Shown one piece after another: positions 53,754-63,018 of a stretch of 64,000 bases of DNA (positions are counted from its first letter, which is position 1; each line of letters opens with the position of its first letter). A model generated the notes under the pieces. The model saw nothing but the letters and a program-made list of their open reading frames with translations, searched no databases and was not told where the DNA came from. A program made the position numbers and the translations under genes. Source of the stretch: Falsiroseomonas sp. (GTDB taxonomy: Bacteria > Pseudomonadota > Alphaproteobacteria > Acetobacterales > Acetobacteraceae); contig NZ_JAUYTS010000083.1 in NCBI RefSeq assembly GCF_030695085.1, forward strand, positions 1-64,000, in the 5' to 3' direction.

Positions 53754-54773
53754 ATGCGGACGCGATATCGAGTCGAACGGCGCAGCCTGCTGGCGGGCGG
53801 CGTGGGCCTGGCACTGGCCGCGGTACCTGGCGCCCGGGTGCCGCTGGCGCAGAGCCTGGACCGGGTCTCCTTCCAGACCAATTGGCGCGCCCAGGCCGAA
53901 CACGGCGGCTACTATCAGGCGGTTGCCGCCGGCATCTATCGCCGCCACGGCATCGACTGCGAAATCCGCATGGGCGGGCCGCAGCAGAACCCGTCGCAGC
54001 TGCTGCTGGCCGGCCGGGTGGACTTCATCATGTCCAACGGCTTCCAGGCGCTGAACTATGCGCGGGAAAACCTGCCCTTCCTGACCATCGGCGCCATCAT
54101 GCAGAAGGACCCGCAGGTGCTGATGACCCATGCGGGTAACGGCATCAATTCCTTTGAGGACATGAAGGGCCGCCCGATCCTGATCGGTGCCTCCGGCCGC
54201 GTCACCTACTGGCCCTTCCTGAAGGCGCGCTTCGGCTTCACGGATGAACAGATCCGGCCCTACACCTTCAATGTCGGCCCCTTCATGGCGGACCGCATGG
54301 CGATCCAGCAGGGCTTCATCAGTTCCGAGCCCTTCGCCGCGCAGCAGGCCGGCGCCACGCCACGGGTGTTCCTGATTGCCGACGCCGGCTACCAGAACTA
54401 CCAGACCACCATCGATGTCTCTCGCCGCATGGTGACGGAGAAGAAGGACCTGGTGCAGCGTTTCGTCAACGCCACCATCGAGGGCTGGAGCGCCTATGTG
54501 AAGGGTGAGGATGTCGGCGCCGCCAACGCCGCCATCAAGCGCGACAATCCGGAGATGGACGATGCCAAGATTGCCTACGCCGTGCGCGTGATGAACGAGG
54601 CAGGCATCGTGCAATCCGGCGATGCGCTGCAACTCGGCATCGGCGCGATGACCGATGCGCGCTGGAAGTCGTTTTATGAGGGCATGCGCGATGTCGGCCT
54701 GTATCCGGCCGGCATGGACCACACGCGCGCCTACAGCCTGGAATTCGTCAACAAGCGCGTCGGCCTCGCCTGA
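53754..54773 (+). CDS. NitT/TauT-type ABC binding protein (NMT1/THI5-like)
   Basis: 339 residues. The signal contains Arg pairs (YRVERRSLLAGGVGL). The body has QTNWRAQAEHGGYYQAVAAG, the NMT1/THI5 hallmark that includes the substrate loop, then QNPSQLLLAGRVDFIMSNG. Relatives bind pyrimidines, thiamin precursors, taurine, sulfonates or nitrate. It is first of four plus-strand genes that end with a cytosine-deaminase-like enzyme, so a pyrimidine-type ligand is likely. A purine-rich stretch (GAGAGAGGGAGGG) precedes the ATG. Confidence 0.9.
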   Translation: MRTRYRVERRSLLAGGVGLALAAVPGARVPLAQSLDRVSFQTNWRAQAEHGGYYQAVAAGIYRRHGIDCEIRMGGPQQNPSQLLLAGRVDFIMSNGFQALNYARENLPFLTIGAIMQKDPQVLMTHAGNGINSFEDMKGRPILIGASGRVTYWPFLKARFGFTDEQIRPYTFNVGPFMADRMAIQQGFISSEPFAAQQAGATPRVFLIADAGYQNYQTTIDVSRRMVTEKKDLVQRFVNATIEGWSAYVKGEDVGAANAAIKRDNPEMDDAKIAYAVRVMNEAGIVQSGDALQLGIGAMTDARWKSFYEGMRDVGLYPAGMDHTRAYSLEFVNKRVGLA

Positions 54774-55529
54774 GTGGTGCCGGCGGCGGTCGTCACGCTG
54801 CAAGGCGTCTCCAAGCGCTACGCCAATGGCACGCTGGCTGTGCGCGGCGTGGATCTGTCGGTGCAGCGGGGCGATTTCGTCTCGCTACTCGGCCCATCCG
54901 GCTGCGGCAAATCCACGGTGTTGCGGATGATGGCGGGCCTGATCGCGCCATCCTCCGGCCGGGTCGAGGTCGCGGGCGGGGGGGAGACGGGGGATATCGG
55001 CTTCGTCTTCCAGGAACCGACACTGATGCCCTGGGCCAGCGCGTTGAAGAACGTGATGCTACCGCTGCGCCTGGCCGGCACGGCCCGAAGCGAGGCGGAA
55101 CGGCGGGCCCGTGCCGCGCTGGCCTCGGTGGGGCTGGCGGGCTTTGAATCCAGCTATCCGCGCGCGCTGTCGGGCGGCATGAAGATGCGCGTCTCCATCG
55201 CCCGCGCCCTGGTCACGCGGCCCCGCCTGCTGCTGATGGACGAGCCTTTCGCGGCACTCGACGAAATCACCCGCCACAAGCTGAACAACGACCTGCTGAC
55301 GCTGTGGGAGGCGGAGCGCTTCACCGCCGTCTTTGTCACCCATTCGGTGTTCGAGAGCGTGTACCTGTCCCGTCGCATCGTGGTGATGGCGGCGCGGCCG
55401 GGCCGGGTTGTCGAGGACCTGGCGGTGGAGGCCCCCTATCCGCGCGGCGAGGCCTTCCGGACCTCCGCCGATTATGCGGCGCATTGCCGCGACATTTCCC
55501 ACGCATTGGACAGGGCCATGGGCGCATGA
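54774..55529 (+). CDS. NitT/TauT-type ABC transporter ATPase
   Basis: 251 residues. Walker A GPSGCGKST is at 40-48, Q-loop FQEPTLMPWASALKNV, signature LSGGMKMRVSIARAL and Walker B LLLMDEPFAALDE. The sequence of this family lacks a regulatory tail, as in SsuB/TauB. The GTG start follows the previous stop with no gap. It drives import with the permease encoded immediately downstream (ATGA overlap). Confidence 0.92.
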   Translation: MVPAAVVTLQGVSKRYANGTLAVRGVDLSVQRGDFVSLLGPSGCGKSTVLRMMAGLIAPSSGRVEVAGGGETGDIGFVFQEPTLMPWASALKNVMLPLRLAGTARSEAERRARAALASVGLAGFESSYPRALSGGMKMRVSIARALVTRPRLLLMDEPFAALDEITRHKLNNDLLTLWEAERFTAVFVTHSVFESVYLSRRIVVMAARPGRVVEDLAVEAPYPRGEAFRTSADYAAHCRDISHALDRAMGA

Positions 55530-56386
55530 CCGTCACCCTCTCCGCCAACGAGGCCGCCGACGCGCCGGAGGAAAACCACGCACCCCGCTATGCCGGGCTG
55601 ACGGCGGAGACCTGGTTCCGCATCCTGGCGCCGAGCCTCATCGGCGTGCTGGCACTGGCGGGGTGGGAAGCGGTGGTGCGGATCAACGAGATCCCGCCCT
55701 ACCTGCTGCCCGGACCGCTGGAGGTGGGGCGCGCGCTGATCCGCGAATGGCCGTCGCTTTCCGTCTCGCTGCTGGTCACCTTGCAGATCACCTTCGCCGC
55801 ACTGTTCGTGGCGGCAGCCCTCGGCCTGCTGCTGTCGGTGCTGTTCGCGCAATCCCGCATCATCGAGATGTCGCTGTTTCCCTATGCGGTGATCCTGCAG
55901 GTCACGCCGGTTGTGGCGATCGCGCCGCTGATCATCATCTGGGTGGATGATATCCGCCTGGCGCTGCTGATCTGCGCCTGGATCGTCGCCTTCTTCCCGA
56001 TCCTGTCGAACACCACACTCGGGCTGAACAGCGCGGACCAGAACCTGACCGACCTGTTCCGCCTGTACCGCGCCAGCCGCTGGCAGGTGCTGTGCCATCT
56101 GCGGCTGCCGACGGCGATGCCGTACTTCCTGGCGGGGCTTCGCATTTCGGGCGGGCTGGCGCTGATCGGTGCCATCGTCGCGGAATTCGTCGCCGGCACG
56201 GGCGGGCGGGCTTCGGGGCTGGCCTACCGCATCCTGGAGGCCGGGTACCAGTTGCAGATCCCCAAGATGTTCGCCGCCCTGGTGCTGGTTTCATTGACCG
56301 GCATCGCGATTTTCCTGGCGATGAGCCTGATCTCCCACCTCGCGCTGCGCCATTGGCATGAAAGCGCCATGAAAGACCGCCGATGA
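55526..56386 (+). CDS. NitT/TauT-type ABC permease
   Basis: 286 residues with six or so membrane helices, starting near APSLIGVLALAGWEAVV. The EAA loop is LTDLFRLYRASRWQVLCHLR near residue 180. It matches SsuC/TauC-type permeases. ATG overlaps the ATPase stop (ATGA) and its stop overlaps the amidohydrolase start (ATGA), so transport and metabolism are coupled in one operon. Confidence 0.92.
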   Translation: MTVTLSANEAADAPEENHAPRYAGLTAETWFRILAPSLIGVLALAGWEAVVRINEIPPYLLPGPLEVGRALIREWPSLSVSLLVTLQITFAALFVAAALGLLLSVLFAQSRIIEMSLFPYAVILQVTPVVAIAPLIIIWVDDIRLALLICAWIVAFFPILSNTTLGLNSADQNLTDLFRLYRASRWQVLCHLRLPTAMPYFLAGLRISGGLALIGAIVAEFVAGTGGRASGLAYRILEAGYQLQIPKMFAALVLVSLTGIAIFLAMSLISHLALRHWHESAMKDRR

Positions 56387-57714
56387 AGGCCGAATTTGCT
56401 TCGGTTGGCCCCAGCTTCTGGCTGCGTAATGCGCGGACTCATGCCGCGCTGGTGCAAGGCTTCGAAGGCCCGCAGGATGTGGACGGCCTGGTGCGGCTGG
56501 ACATCCACATCGAGCATGGCCGCATCGCCGCGCTGGCGCCGCTGGGCACCGCGCCGGATGGCATCGATCTGCGCGGCGGCCAGGTCTGGCCCGGCTTCGT
56601 CGATGCCCATACGCATCTCGACAAGGGCCATATCTGGCCGCGCACCCGCAACCCGACCGGCGATTTCGCCGGCGCGATCCAGGCCGTGATGGGCGATCGC
56701 GGTGCCGCCTGGTCGGAGGCCGACATCACGGCCCGCGCTGATTTCGCCCTGCGCTGCGCCCATGCCCACGGCACGGTTGCCATCCGCACCCATCTGGACA
56801 CCTACCTGCCGCATGGCGTGACCACCTGGCGGGTCTTCCGCAAGCTGCGGGAGGAATGGGCCGGGCGCATCGCCTTGCAGATGTCCTCGATCTGCCCGCT
56901 GGACCGTTTCGCGGGGCCGGATGGCACGACGCTGGCCGATATGGTGGCGGAATCGGGCGGCGTGCTCGGCATGGTCACGCGCCACACCGGCGGCATCCAT
57001 GACGCGCTGCCCGAGAGCTTCCAGGCGGAGCTGGACCATTTCTTCAGCCTGGCGGAGGCGCGCGGCCTCGACCTCGATTTGCATGTCGATGAGAGCGGTG
57101 AATCCGGCGCGCGTGCCCTGCGGGAGATTGCCCTCACCGCCCTGAAGCGCGGCTTTCGCGGCAAGATCCAGTGCGGCCATTGCTGCTCACTCTCGATCCA
57201 GCCGGAGGATTTCGCGCGGGAGACCATCGCCCGCGTGGCGGAGGCCGGCATCGACATCGTCGTGCTGCCGATGTGCAACATGTACCTGCAGGATCGTGTG
57301 GCAAACCGCACGCCGCGCTGGCGGGGCGTGACGCTGGTGCATGAGATGCAGGCGGCGGGCATTCGCGTCTCCGTCGCCTCCGACAACACCCGCGATCCGT
57401 TCTACGCCTATGGCGACCTCGACATGACCGAGGTGTTCCGGGAATCCGCCCGCATCCTGCACCTCGACCACCCTTTTGCCAGTTGGCCCGCCGCAGCCAC
57501 CGCGCGGCCGGCGGAGGCCATGGGCATCGCGGCGGAACATGGCACCATCCGCGTGGGCGCCAGCGCGGACCTGGTGCTCTACGGCGCCCGCTTCATGACG
57601 GAGCTGCTGTCCCGCCCGCAATCGGATCGCGTGGTGCTGCGGGCGGGGCGGGTGCTGGAGGCCACGGCGCCGGATTGGCGAGAGCTGGATGCGATGGTGG
57701 GGGTGGCGGAATAG
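56383..57714 (+). CDS. Cytosine-deaminase-like amidohydrolase
   Basis: 443 residues of the amidohydrolase superfamily. Metal ligands are recognisable: HTHLDK at 76-81, HVDE at 234-237, GH at 265-266 and SDNTRDPF at 333-340. This set and order match cytosine deaminase (CodA) and related deaminases of pyrimidines or triazines. It deaminates a heterocyclic amine in the cytoplasm. It shares an operon with an NMT1-type importer, so the substrate is probably an imported pyrimidine, perhaps a thiamin breakdown product; that is inference. Confidence 0.88.
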   Translation: MKAEFASVGPSFWLRNARTHAALVQGFEGPQDVDGLVRLDIHIEHGRIAALAPLGTAPDGIDLRGGQVWPGFVDAHTHLDKGHIWPRTRNPTGDFAGAIQAVMGDRGAAWSEADITARADFALRCAHAHGTVAIRTHLDTYLPHGVTTWRVFRKLREEWAGRIALQMSSICPLDRFAGPDGTTLADMVAESGGVLGMVTRHTGGIHDALPESFQAELDHFFSLAEARGLDLDLHVDESGESGARALREIALTALKRGFRGKIQCGHCCSLSIQPEDFARETIARVAEAGIDIVVLPMCNMYLQDRVANRTPRWRGVTLVHEMQAAGIRVSVASDNTRDPFYAYGDLDMTEVFRESARILHLDHPFASWPAAATARPAEAMGIAAEHGTIRVGASADLVLYGARFMTELLSRPQSDRVVLRAGRVLEATAPDWRELDAMVGVAE

Positions 57715-57717
57715 CGC

Positions 57718-60039
57718 CTACGGCGCCAGCACCTGCGTCCACACCGCCTGCGCCTGGATGCCGTCCCAGCCATAGAGCATCGGCACCATCGCCGTGCCGG
57801 CCCAGACCGGGTGCTGGTCCGCGTAATGCGGGCTGCCGGGATGGCCGGAGGTGCCGTGGAAGACCGACCAGCGGCTGTTCTCCCATTCCCCCACATCGAA
57901 GGCGTAGCGCGCCAGCGCGCCGTAGCCCGCGGCGTTGCCGGAGGCGGCGAAGAAGCCGGTGGCCAGCACCGTGTCCATATCCCCGCCGATCGGCAGCGAA
58001 GGCGGGTCCAGCAGCGCCGCCCAATCCGGGAATAGCGGCGAGAGCGGGTGGGTCAGGCGCGGGCGATGCACCTCGCCCCAGGGGCGCGTGCCGGCGGCTT
58101 CCGGTGCCGCGCGGCGCAGTGCCTCGGTCAGGGCTTCCGGCCAGCTCATGCCGCCGAGCAGGCTGGCATCATCCGCGCGCAGAAGGTTCGGCAGGGTCCA
58201 CCAGAGCTGATTGGCGGGCGGCACGCCGGGGGCGACGGCCAGCATCGGGTGGCCGGCCAGCGCGCCCAACCCGCTGCGCTCAACCAGTATCGCCGTCAGC
58301 GCCCGGCGGAAGGCGACATAGGCGGCGGGTGCGCTGGCATCCGCCGCCATCCGCCCATCCCAATCCAGCAGGCGCTGGCGCAGTGCTTCGGCCCCGGGCT
58401 CGGCGGGGGCGGGCAGGCCAGCGAGCTTCTCGCGGAACAGCAGCGCGTTCAGCGACAGCGTGTCGCCATGCAGGCTGGCCGCACCCTCCACGCTGCGGGC
58501 TTCCGGCGCCGCGCGCAGCCGGGCCAGCACGCGCTGGGCGCGGTAGGGTGGGTGGCAATCGGTGCAGAGGTAGTCCGGGCCGCCATCCGCCACGACGCGG
58601 TTGTTGGCGGTGACGATCAGCCCCTCGGCCGGGTCCATCACGCGGGGCATATCCTCATGCGCGATCATGCCCTGCCAATCCGGCGCCGCCAGCCAGCCGG
58701 GCACCGGCAGCCAGCCATTCTCGGCCGGGCGACGCGGCACCAGGGCGCGGATCTGGAGGCCGATATGCCCGCCGGTGTCGCCGGCGACCAGATTATGGTC
58801 GATCAGCCCCCAGCCGCGCGTCGCCTCGAACAGCGCCTCCACGCTGCCGGCGCGCAGCATGCGGGGTAGGCAGTCGAAGGACAGGTCGGTCTCGGCGAAT
58901 TGCACGGATCGCAAGGCCAGCGCGGTGCCGCTGCCCGGGTCGCCGGCGATGACGGGGCCGTGCCGGGTCTCCACCACCTCGAACTCCCGCGCCGCGCCGC
59001 CGCGAATGGCAATGCGGTCGGCCCGGCGCTGCACCGGCACCCAGCCATCCGGGCCGAGCGCGTTCTCCGCGCCCGCGTCGAAGCGTTCGACGAAGACGTC
59101 GTGGATGTCGACGAAGGCATGGGTCACGCAATAGGCGACCTGGCCGTTATGAGCGAAGTGCGGGAAGCCGGGCACGCCGGGCGCCGTCAGCCCCACCACG
59201 TCGAAATCCGCGCAGGCCAGGTGGCCCTGGGCGTACATGTTGGGAATCTCGAAGACCCGGTGCGGGTCGCCGGCCACCACCGGGCGGCCGGTGGAAGACT
59301 GCGAGGGCGCCACCGCCCAGTTGTTGCTGCCACCGCCCGTCGCATCCGGCGGCGTGCCGCCCAGCAGCGCCTCGATCGCCGGGCGCAGCGCGGCGAGGTC
59401 CGCCTCCAGCCGCTTCGCCTCCGCCCCCGGTGGCACCAGCAGCAGATCCTGCCCGCCATCATCGTAGCGCAGCTTCACCGCCTGCTGCGCGCCGACCACC
59501 GGCAGCGCTGCCGCGCGCCACAGCTTGAACCAGACCGAGCCCATCAGCAGGCCGAGGCGGCGCATCACGGCGATCGCGTGCCAGCCCTCCCAGCGTTCCG
59601 GCACTGCCTCCAGCAGCGTGTATTCCACCGGCAGCGGCGCGCCGGAATCGAGGAAGGCGTTCACCCCGGCGGCATAGGCTTCCAGCATCGCCTGCGCCTC
59701 CGCGCCGAGTGCCGCGTGGTCGCGCCGGCTGGCGGCCTCGATGCCGAGGCGGCGGGCGAGGATGTCGCCCTCCGCCGCCGCCGCGCCGAGCCATTCGGCG
59801 CTGCGGCCGAGCGCGCGGCGGCGGTTCAGCTCCATCTGGAACAGCCGGTCCTGGGCATGGACGAAGCCCTGGGCGCGGAAGGCGTCCGGCGCCCCGCCCG
59901 CGGTACGGATATGCGGGATGCCCCAGCGGTCGCGCAGCACGGTGGCGGGCGCGGTCAGCCCCGGCACCTGCACCTGGCCATCGAGCGGCGGCAGGGCGGC
60001 GCGCAGGGCCTCATGGCCGGGGGTGGGCGGCATCGGCAT
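57718..60039 (-). CDS. Penicillin acylase family N-terminal-nucleophile hydrolase
   Basis: 773 residues. Conserved start DRWGIPHIRTAGGAPDAFRA and QGFVHAQDRLFQMELNRR identify the alpha-chain part. Ser238 in ATGGGSNNWAV would become the N-terminal nucleophile of the beta chain after self-cleavage; GDPHRVFEIPNMYAQGHLAC follows. The family cleaves amide bonds of acyl-amino acids, beta-lactams or acyl-homoserine lactones. Unlike classical periplasmic members it shows no signal peptide, so processing and function are probably cytoplasmic. It converges on the deaminase gene (3-base gap) and is divergent from a GntR regulator. Confidence 0.9.
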   Translation of the reverse strand: MPMPPTPGHEALRAALPPLDGQVQVPGLTAPATVLRDRWGIPHIRTAGGAPDAFRAQGFVHAQDRLFQMELNRRRALGRSAEWLGAAAAEGDILARRLGIEAASRRDHAALGAEAQAMLEAYAAGVNAFLDSGAPLPVEYTLLEAVPERWEGWHAIAVMRRLGLLMGSVWFKLWRAAALPVVGAQQAVKLRYDDGGQDLLLVPPGAEAKRLEADLAALRPAIEALLGGTPPDATGGGSNNWAVAPSQSSTGRPVVAGDPHRVFEIPNMYAQGHLACADFDVVGLTAPGVPGFPHFAHNGQVAYCVTHAFVDIHDVFVERFDAGAENALGPDGWVPVQRRADRIAIRGGAAREFEVVETRHGPVIAGDPGSGTALALRSVQFAETDLSFDCLPRMLRAGSVEALFEATRGWGLIDHNLVAGDTGGHIGLQIRALVPRRPAENGWLPVPGWLAAPDWQGMIAHEDMPRVMDPAEGLIVTANNRVVADGGPDYLCTDCHPPYRAQRVLARLRAAPEARSVEGAASLHGDTLSLNALLFREKLAGLPAPAEPGAEALRQRLLDWDGRMAADASAPAAYVAFRRALTAILVERSGLGALAGHPMLAVAPGVPPANQLWWTLPNLLRADDASLLGGMSWPEALTEALRRAAPEAAGTRPWGEVHRPRLTHPLSPLFPDWAALLDPPSLPIGGDMDTVLATGFFAASGNAAGYGALARYAFDVGEWENSRWSVFHGTSGHPGSPHYADQHPVWAGTAMVPMLYGWDGIQAQAVWTQVLAP

Positions 60040-60070
60040 ATCCTCCGGCGCGGCCGGGATTGCCGCGGGC

Positions 60071-60082
60071 TGGATATATCAA
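60071..60082. promoter_or_regulatory. Candidate GntR operator in the acylase/GntR divergent gap
   Basis: TGGATATATCAA is a 12-base near-palindrome with a perfect core GATATATC at 60073-60080. It lies 14 bases upstream of the GntR start in a 56-base divergent gap. AT-rich symmetric sites of this type are typical of FCD-class GntR proteins. Confidence 0.5.
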
Positions 60083-60095
60083 ATACGATGGAGCG

Positions 60096-60821
60096 ATGAG
60101 CGCAAGCGTCCCCCCCTCCACCGAAATCGACTTCCTGTCCCCCGTGGGCCGGGAAAACCTGACCGGCCGCGTCTATGGCGAGTTGCGGAACGCGCTGATG
60201 GAAGGCCGCATGCGGCCCGGCCAGCGGCTGAAGATCCGCGACCTGGCGCTGCAACTCGGCACCTCCGAAACCCCGGTGCGAGAGGCGGTGATGCAGCTTG
60301 TCCGCGAACGGGCGCTGCGGATGGAACAGGCCAAGGCCATCACCGTGGCGGGGCTGACGCTGGCGCAGTACCAGGAGCTGCGCCTGGTCCGCACCGCGCT
60401 GGAGGGCCTGGCCGCCGAGGCCGCCGCGCGCCACATCACCCCTGCCGAAATCCGCGCCCTGGAACGCGCCCATGCCGAGCTGGTCCGCGCCGAGGCGGCC
60501 GGGGAGGGGGCGTCCGCCATCCGCGCCAATTGGCGCTTCCACCACGGCCTGTACCGCGCCGCCGCCATGCCGGAATTGCTGTCGGTGATCGAGGGCATCT
60601 GGCTGCGCAACGGCCCGATGCTGACCTACCTCTACCCCGATGCCCGCCCGACCTACCCCGGCCGGCACCGGCACCTGGACATACTGGACGGGCTGCGGGC
60701 GCGGGATGCGGCCGCGACGCGGGCGGCGGTGCAGGCGGATATGGAGGAAGGCGGCGCCGGCCTGCTGCGTCATCTGGCGGCGATGGAACAGCCCGCACCT
60801 GCCAAGGGAAAAGCCGCGTGA
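60096..60821 (+). CDS. GntR family transcriptional regulator, FCD subfamily
   Basis: 241 residues. The winged helix covers about residues 22-90, including LKIRDLALQLGTSETPVREA. The C-terminal all-helical FCD domain includes ANWRFHHGLYRAAAMPELLS and PGRHRHLDILDGLRARDA, with the metal-binding histidines. It overlaps the E1 dehydrogenase gene (GTGA), so it almost certainly regulates that gene and its own promoter, and maybe the divergent acylase. Confidence 0.92.
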   Translation: MSASVPPSTEIDFLSPVGRENLTGRVYGELRNALMEGRMRPGQRLKIRDLALQLGTSETPVREAVMQLVRERALRMEQAKAITVAGLTLAQYQELRLVRTALEGLAAEAAARHITPAEIRALERAHAELVRAEAAGEGASAIRANWRFHHGLYRAAAMPELLSVIEGIWLRNGPMLTYLYPDARPTYPGRHRHLDILDGLRARDAAATRAAVQADMEEGGAGLLRHLAAMEQPAPAKGKAA

Positions 60822-62974
60822 AGCTCAGCCCGATTGCCACCGCGACGCCCTGGTTCCGGCTCGAGGTCGAGGACACCGACTGGGCAACGGAGGACCCGGC
60901 CGACCTTGCCCGCTGGATGGAACAGCTTCTGCTGATCCGCCGCTTCGAGGAAAAGATCCTGGATCTGCACGGCGCCGGGCTGATCCATGGCCCCGCCCAT
61001 GCCTCGATCGGGCAGGAGGGTGGCGCGGTCGGGGCGCTGTCCGTGCTCGGCACCGCGGACAAGATCAACGGCACGCATCGGGCGCATCACCAGATCCTGG
61101 CCAAGCTGCTGAACGCCGCGACGCCAGCGGGCTACGACCCGCGGCGGGATGCGGTGCCGGAGGAAGCGCGCGGCCATGTGCAGCGGACCATGGCGGAGAT
61201 CATGGGGCTGGCCCAGGGCTATAATGGTGGCCGCGGTGGCTCGATGCACATGCGGATCGCGGAGGCCGGCGTGGTCGGGTCCTCCGCCATCATCGGCGGC
61301 AATGTGCCGCATGCGGTGGGCTACGGGCTGGCCGACAAGGTGCTTGGGCGAGACAATATCTCGGTCGCCTTCTTCGGCGATGGCACGCTGATGGCGGGCC
61401 AGACGCTGGAGGCGATCAACCTGGCGGCGCTGTATCGCCTGCCGGTGGTGTTCTTCCTGGAGAACAACTTCTACGCCGTCTCCACCCATGTGCAGGACCA
61501 GACGCGGGAGACGCGGCTGACCACGCGCGGCGCCATGTTCGGCGTGCCATCGGTCGAATGCGACGGCATGGATGTGCTGGCGGTGCGGCGCGCGATGCAA
61601 TGGGCGCGCGCGCAGATTGCCGAAACCGGCGGTCCAGTCTTCGTCGAGGCGATCTGCTACCGCTTCCTGCACCAATCCGGCCCGATGCTCGGCAGCCAGT
61701 TCGGCTATCGCGACAAGGCGGAGGAGGAAGCCTGGCGCGCCCGCGATCCGGTGGCGACGCTGCCGCCGATCCTGAACCGGCTCGGCGTGCTGGATGCGGA
61801 CGGGCTGGCGGCGCTGGAGGCGCGGGTGCGTGTCGTTGTGGAGGATGCGGCAGCCGCGCTGGTGGAGACGCCGCCCGGTGCCAATGCGCCGCAACTGCGG
61901 CCCGGCCTGCTGCCGGAGGTGGCGGATATCGAGCACGGCATCCGCGGTGACCTTGCCGAATTGCGTGGGTTGCGGGTGCAGGAAGCCGGTGCGGTGCCGG
62001 CGCAGCCGATGAAATACATCGATGCCATCGCCGCCACCTTGCTGCACAACATGGAACGCGATCCGCGCATCGTGTTGATCGGCGAGGATATCCACCGGCT
62101 GCGTGGCGGCGTCTCCGGTTCGTCGAAGGGCGTGATGGAGAAATTCCCCGAACGCGTCTTCGCCACGCCGATCTGCGAGAACGGCTTTACGGGGATGGCG
62201 CTGGGTGCGGCGCTGTGTGGGTTGCGGCCGGTGGTGGACATCATGTTCGGCGACTTCACCATCGTCGCCGCGGACCAGATGTTCAACGGCATCGGCAAGT
62301 TCGCGCATATGTTCGGCGGCGGCTTCGGCATTCCGCTGGTGGTGCGCGCGCGCGTTTCGCCGGCGGCGGGCTATGGCTCGCAGCATTCGATGGACCCGTC
62401 CGGGCTGTTCGCGGGCTTTCCGGGCTGGCGCATCCTGCATCCCTCCACGCCGCACGACTATGTCGGGCTGATGAATGCGGCACTGGCCTGCGAGGATCCG
62501 GTGCTGATGATCGAGCATCAGGGCCTGTTCCAGACCAGCGGCCCGGTGCCGCAGGACCTCGGCTACATCGTGCCCTTCGGCCGCGCGCGCCTGGTGCGGC
62601 CGGGCCGCGCCTGCACCATCCTCACCTATGGCGCCATGGTGCCGGAGACGGAGGTGGCGGTGGCGGAGACCGGAATCGATGCGGAGATCCTCGACCTGCG
62701 CAGCCTGGATATCGAGGGCATGGACTGGCCCGCCATCGAGGCTAGCATCAAGCGCACCAACCGCGTGCTGATCGCGGAACAGACCGCGCATGGCACGGCA
62801 CATGGCGCGCGCTGGGTGGATGAGATCCAGCGCCGCTGCTTCGACTGGCTGGATGCGGAGATCACCCGCGTGCATGGCAGCCGCGCCGCGCCCACCGTCT
62901 CCCGTCCGCTCAACGCTGCGGCGCTGGCGGATGCGGCGAAGGTGGCGGAGGGGCTGCGGCGGCTGATGCGATGA
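60818..62974 (+). CDS. Fused E1 alpha-beta thiamin-dependent 2-oxo acid dehydrogenase
   Basis: 718 residues joining both E1 subunits. The alpha part (1 to about 370) has the thiamin pyrophosphate motif GDG at 187-189 and NN at 216-217 with the usual spacing. The beta part starts near 398 (MKYIDAIAATLLHNM) and has IGEDIHRLRGG near 421 and a C-terminal transketolase domain. Family members act on pyruvate, branched-chain 2-oxo acids or acetoin. No E2 or E3 gene is in the window. GTG start at 60818 overlaps the GntR stop. Fused E1 proteins are less common than split ones. Confidence 0.9.
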   Translation: MKLSPIATATPWFRLEVEDTDWATEDPADLARWMEQLLLIRRFEEKILDLHGAGLIHGPAHASIGQEGGAVGALSVLGTADKINGTHRAHHQILAKLLNAATPAGYDPRRDAVPEEARGHVQRTMAEIMGLAQGYNGGRGGSMHMRIAEAGVVGSSAIIGGNVPHAVGYGLADKVLGRDNISVAFFGDGTLMAGQTLEAINLAALYRLPVVFFLENNFYAVSTHVQDQTRETRLTTRGAMFGVPSVECDGMDVLAVRRAMQWARAQIAETGGPVFVEAICYRFLHQSGPMLGSQFGYRDKAEEEAWRARDPVATLPPILNRLGVLDADGLAALEARVRVVVEDAAAALVETPPGANAPQLRPGLLPEVADIEHGIRGDLAELRGLRVQEAGAVPAQPMKYIDAIAATLLHNMERDPRIVLIGEDIHRLRGGVSGSSKGVMEKFPERVFATPICENGFTGMALGAALCGLRPVVDIMFGDFTIVAADQMFNGIGKFAHMFGGGFGIPLVVRARVSPAAGYGSQHSMDPSGLFAGFPGWRILHPSTPHDYVGLMNAALACEDPVLMIEHQGLFQTSGPVPQDLGYIVPFGRARLVRPGRACTILTYGAMVPETEVAVAETGIDAEILDLRSLDIEGMDWPAIEASIKRTNRVLIAEQTAHGTAHGARWVDEIQRRCFDWLDAEITRVHGSRAAPTVSRPLNAAALADAAKVAEGLRRLMR

Positions 62975-62979
62975 GTGGC

Positions 62980-63012
62980 GCCCTCTTCCCGTTGTGGGGG
63001 GAGAGGGCTTTT
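62980..63012 (+). terminator. Intrinsic terminator after the E1 dehydrogenase gene
   Basis: 11-bp stem (62980-62990 with 62998-63008, one G-T wobble, 7-base loop) followed by TTTT. It starts 5 bases after the stop codon and separates the plus-strand operon from the converging binding-protein gene. Confidence 0.75.
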
Positions 63013-63018
63013 GCCGGC

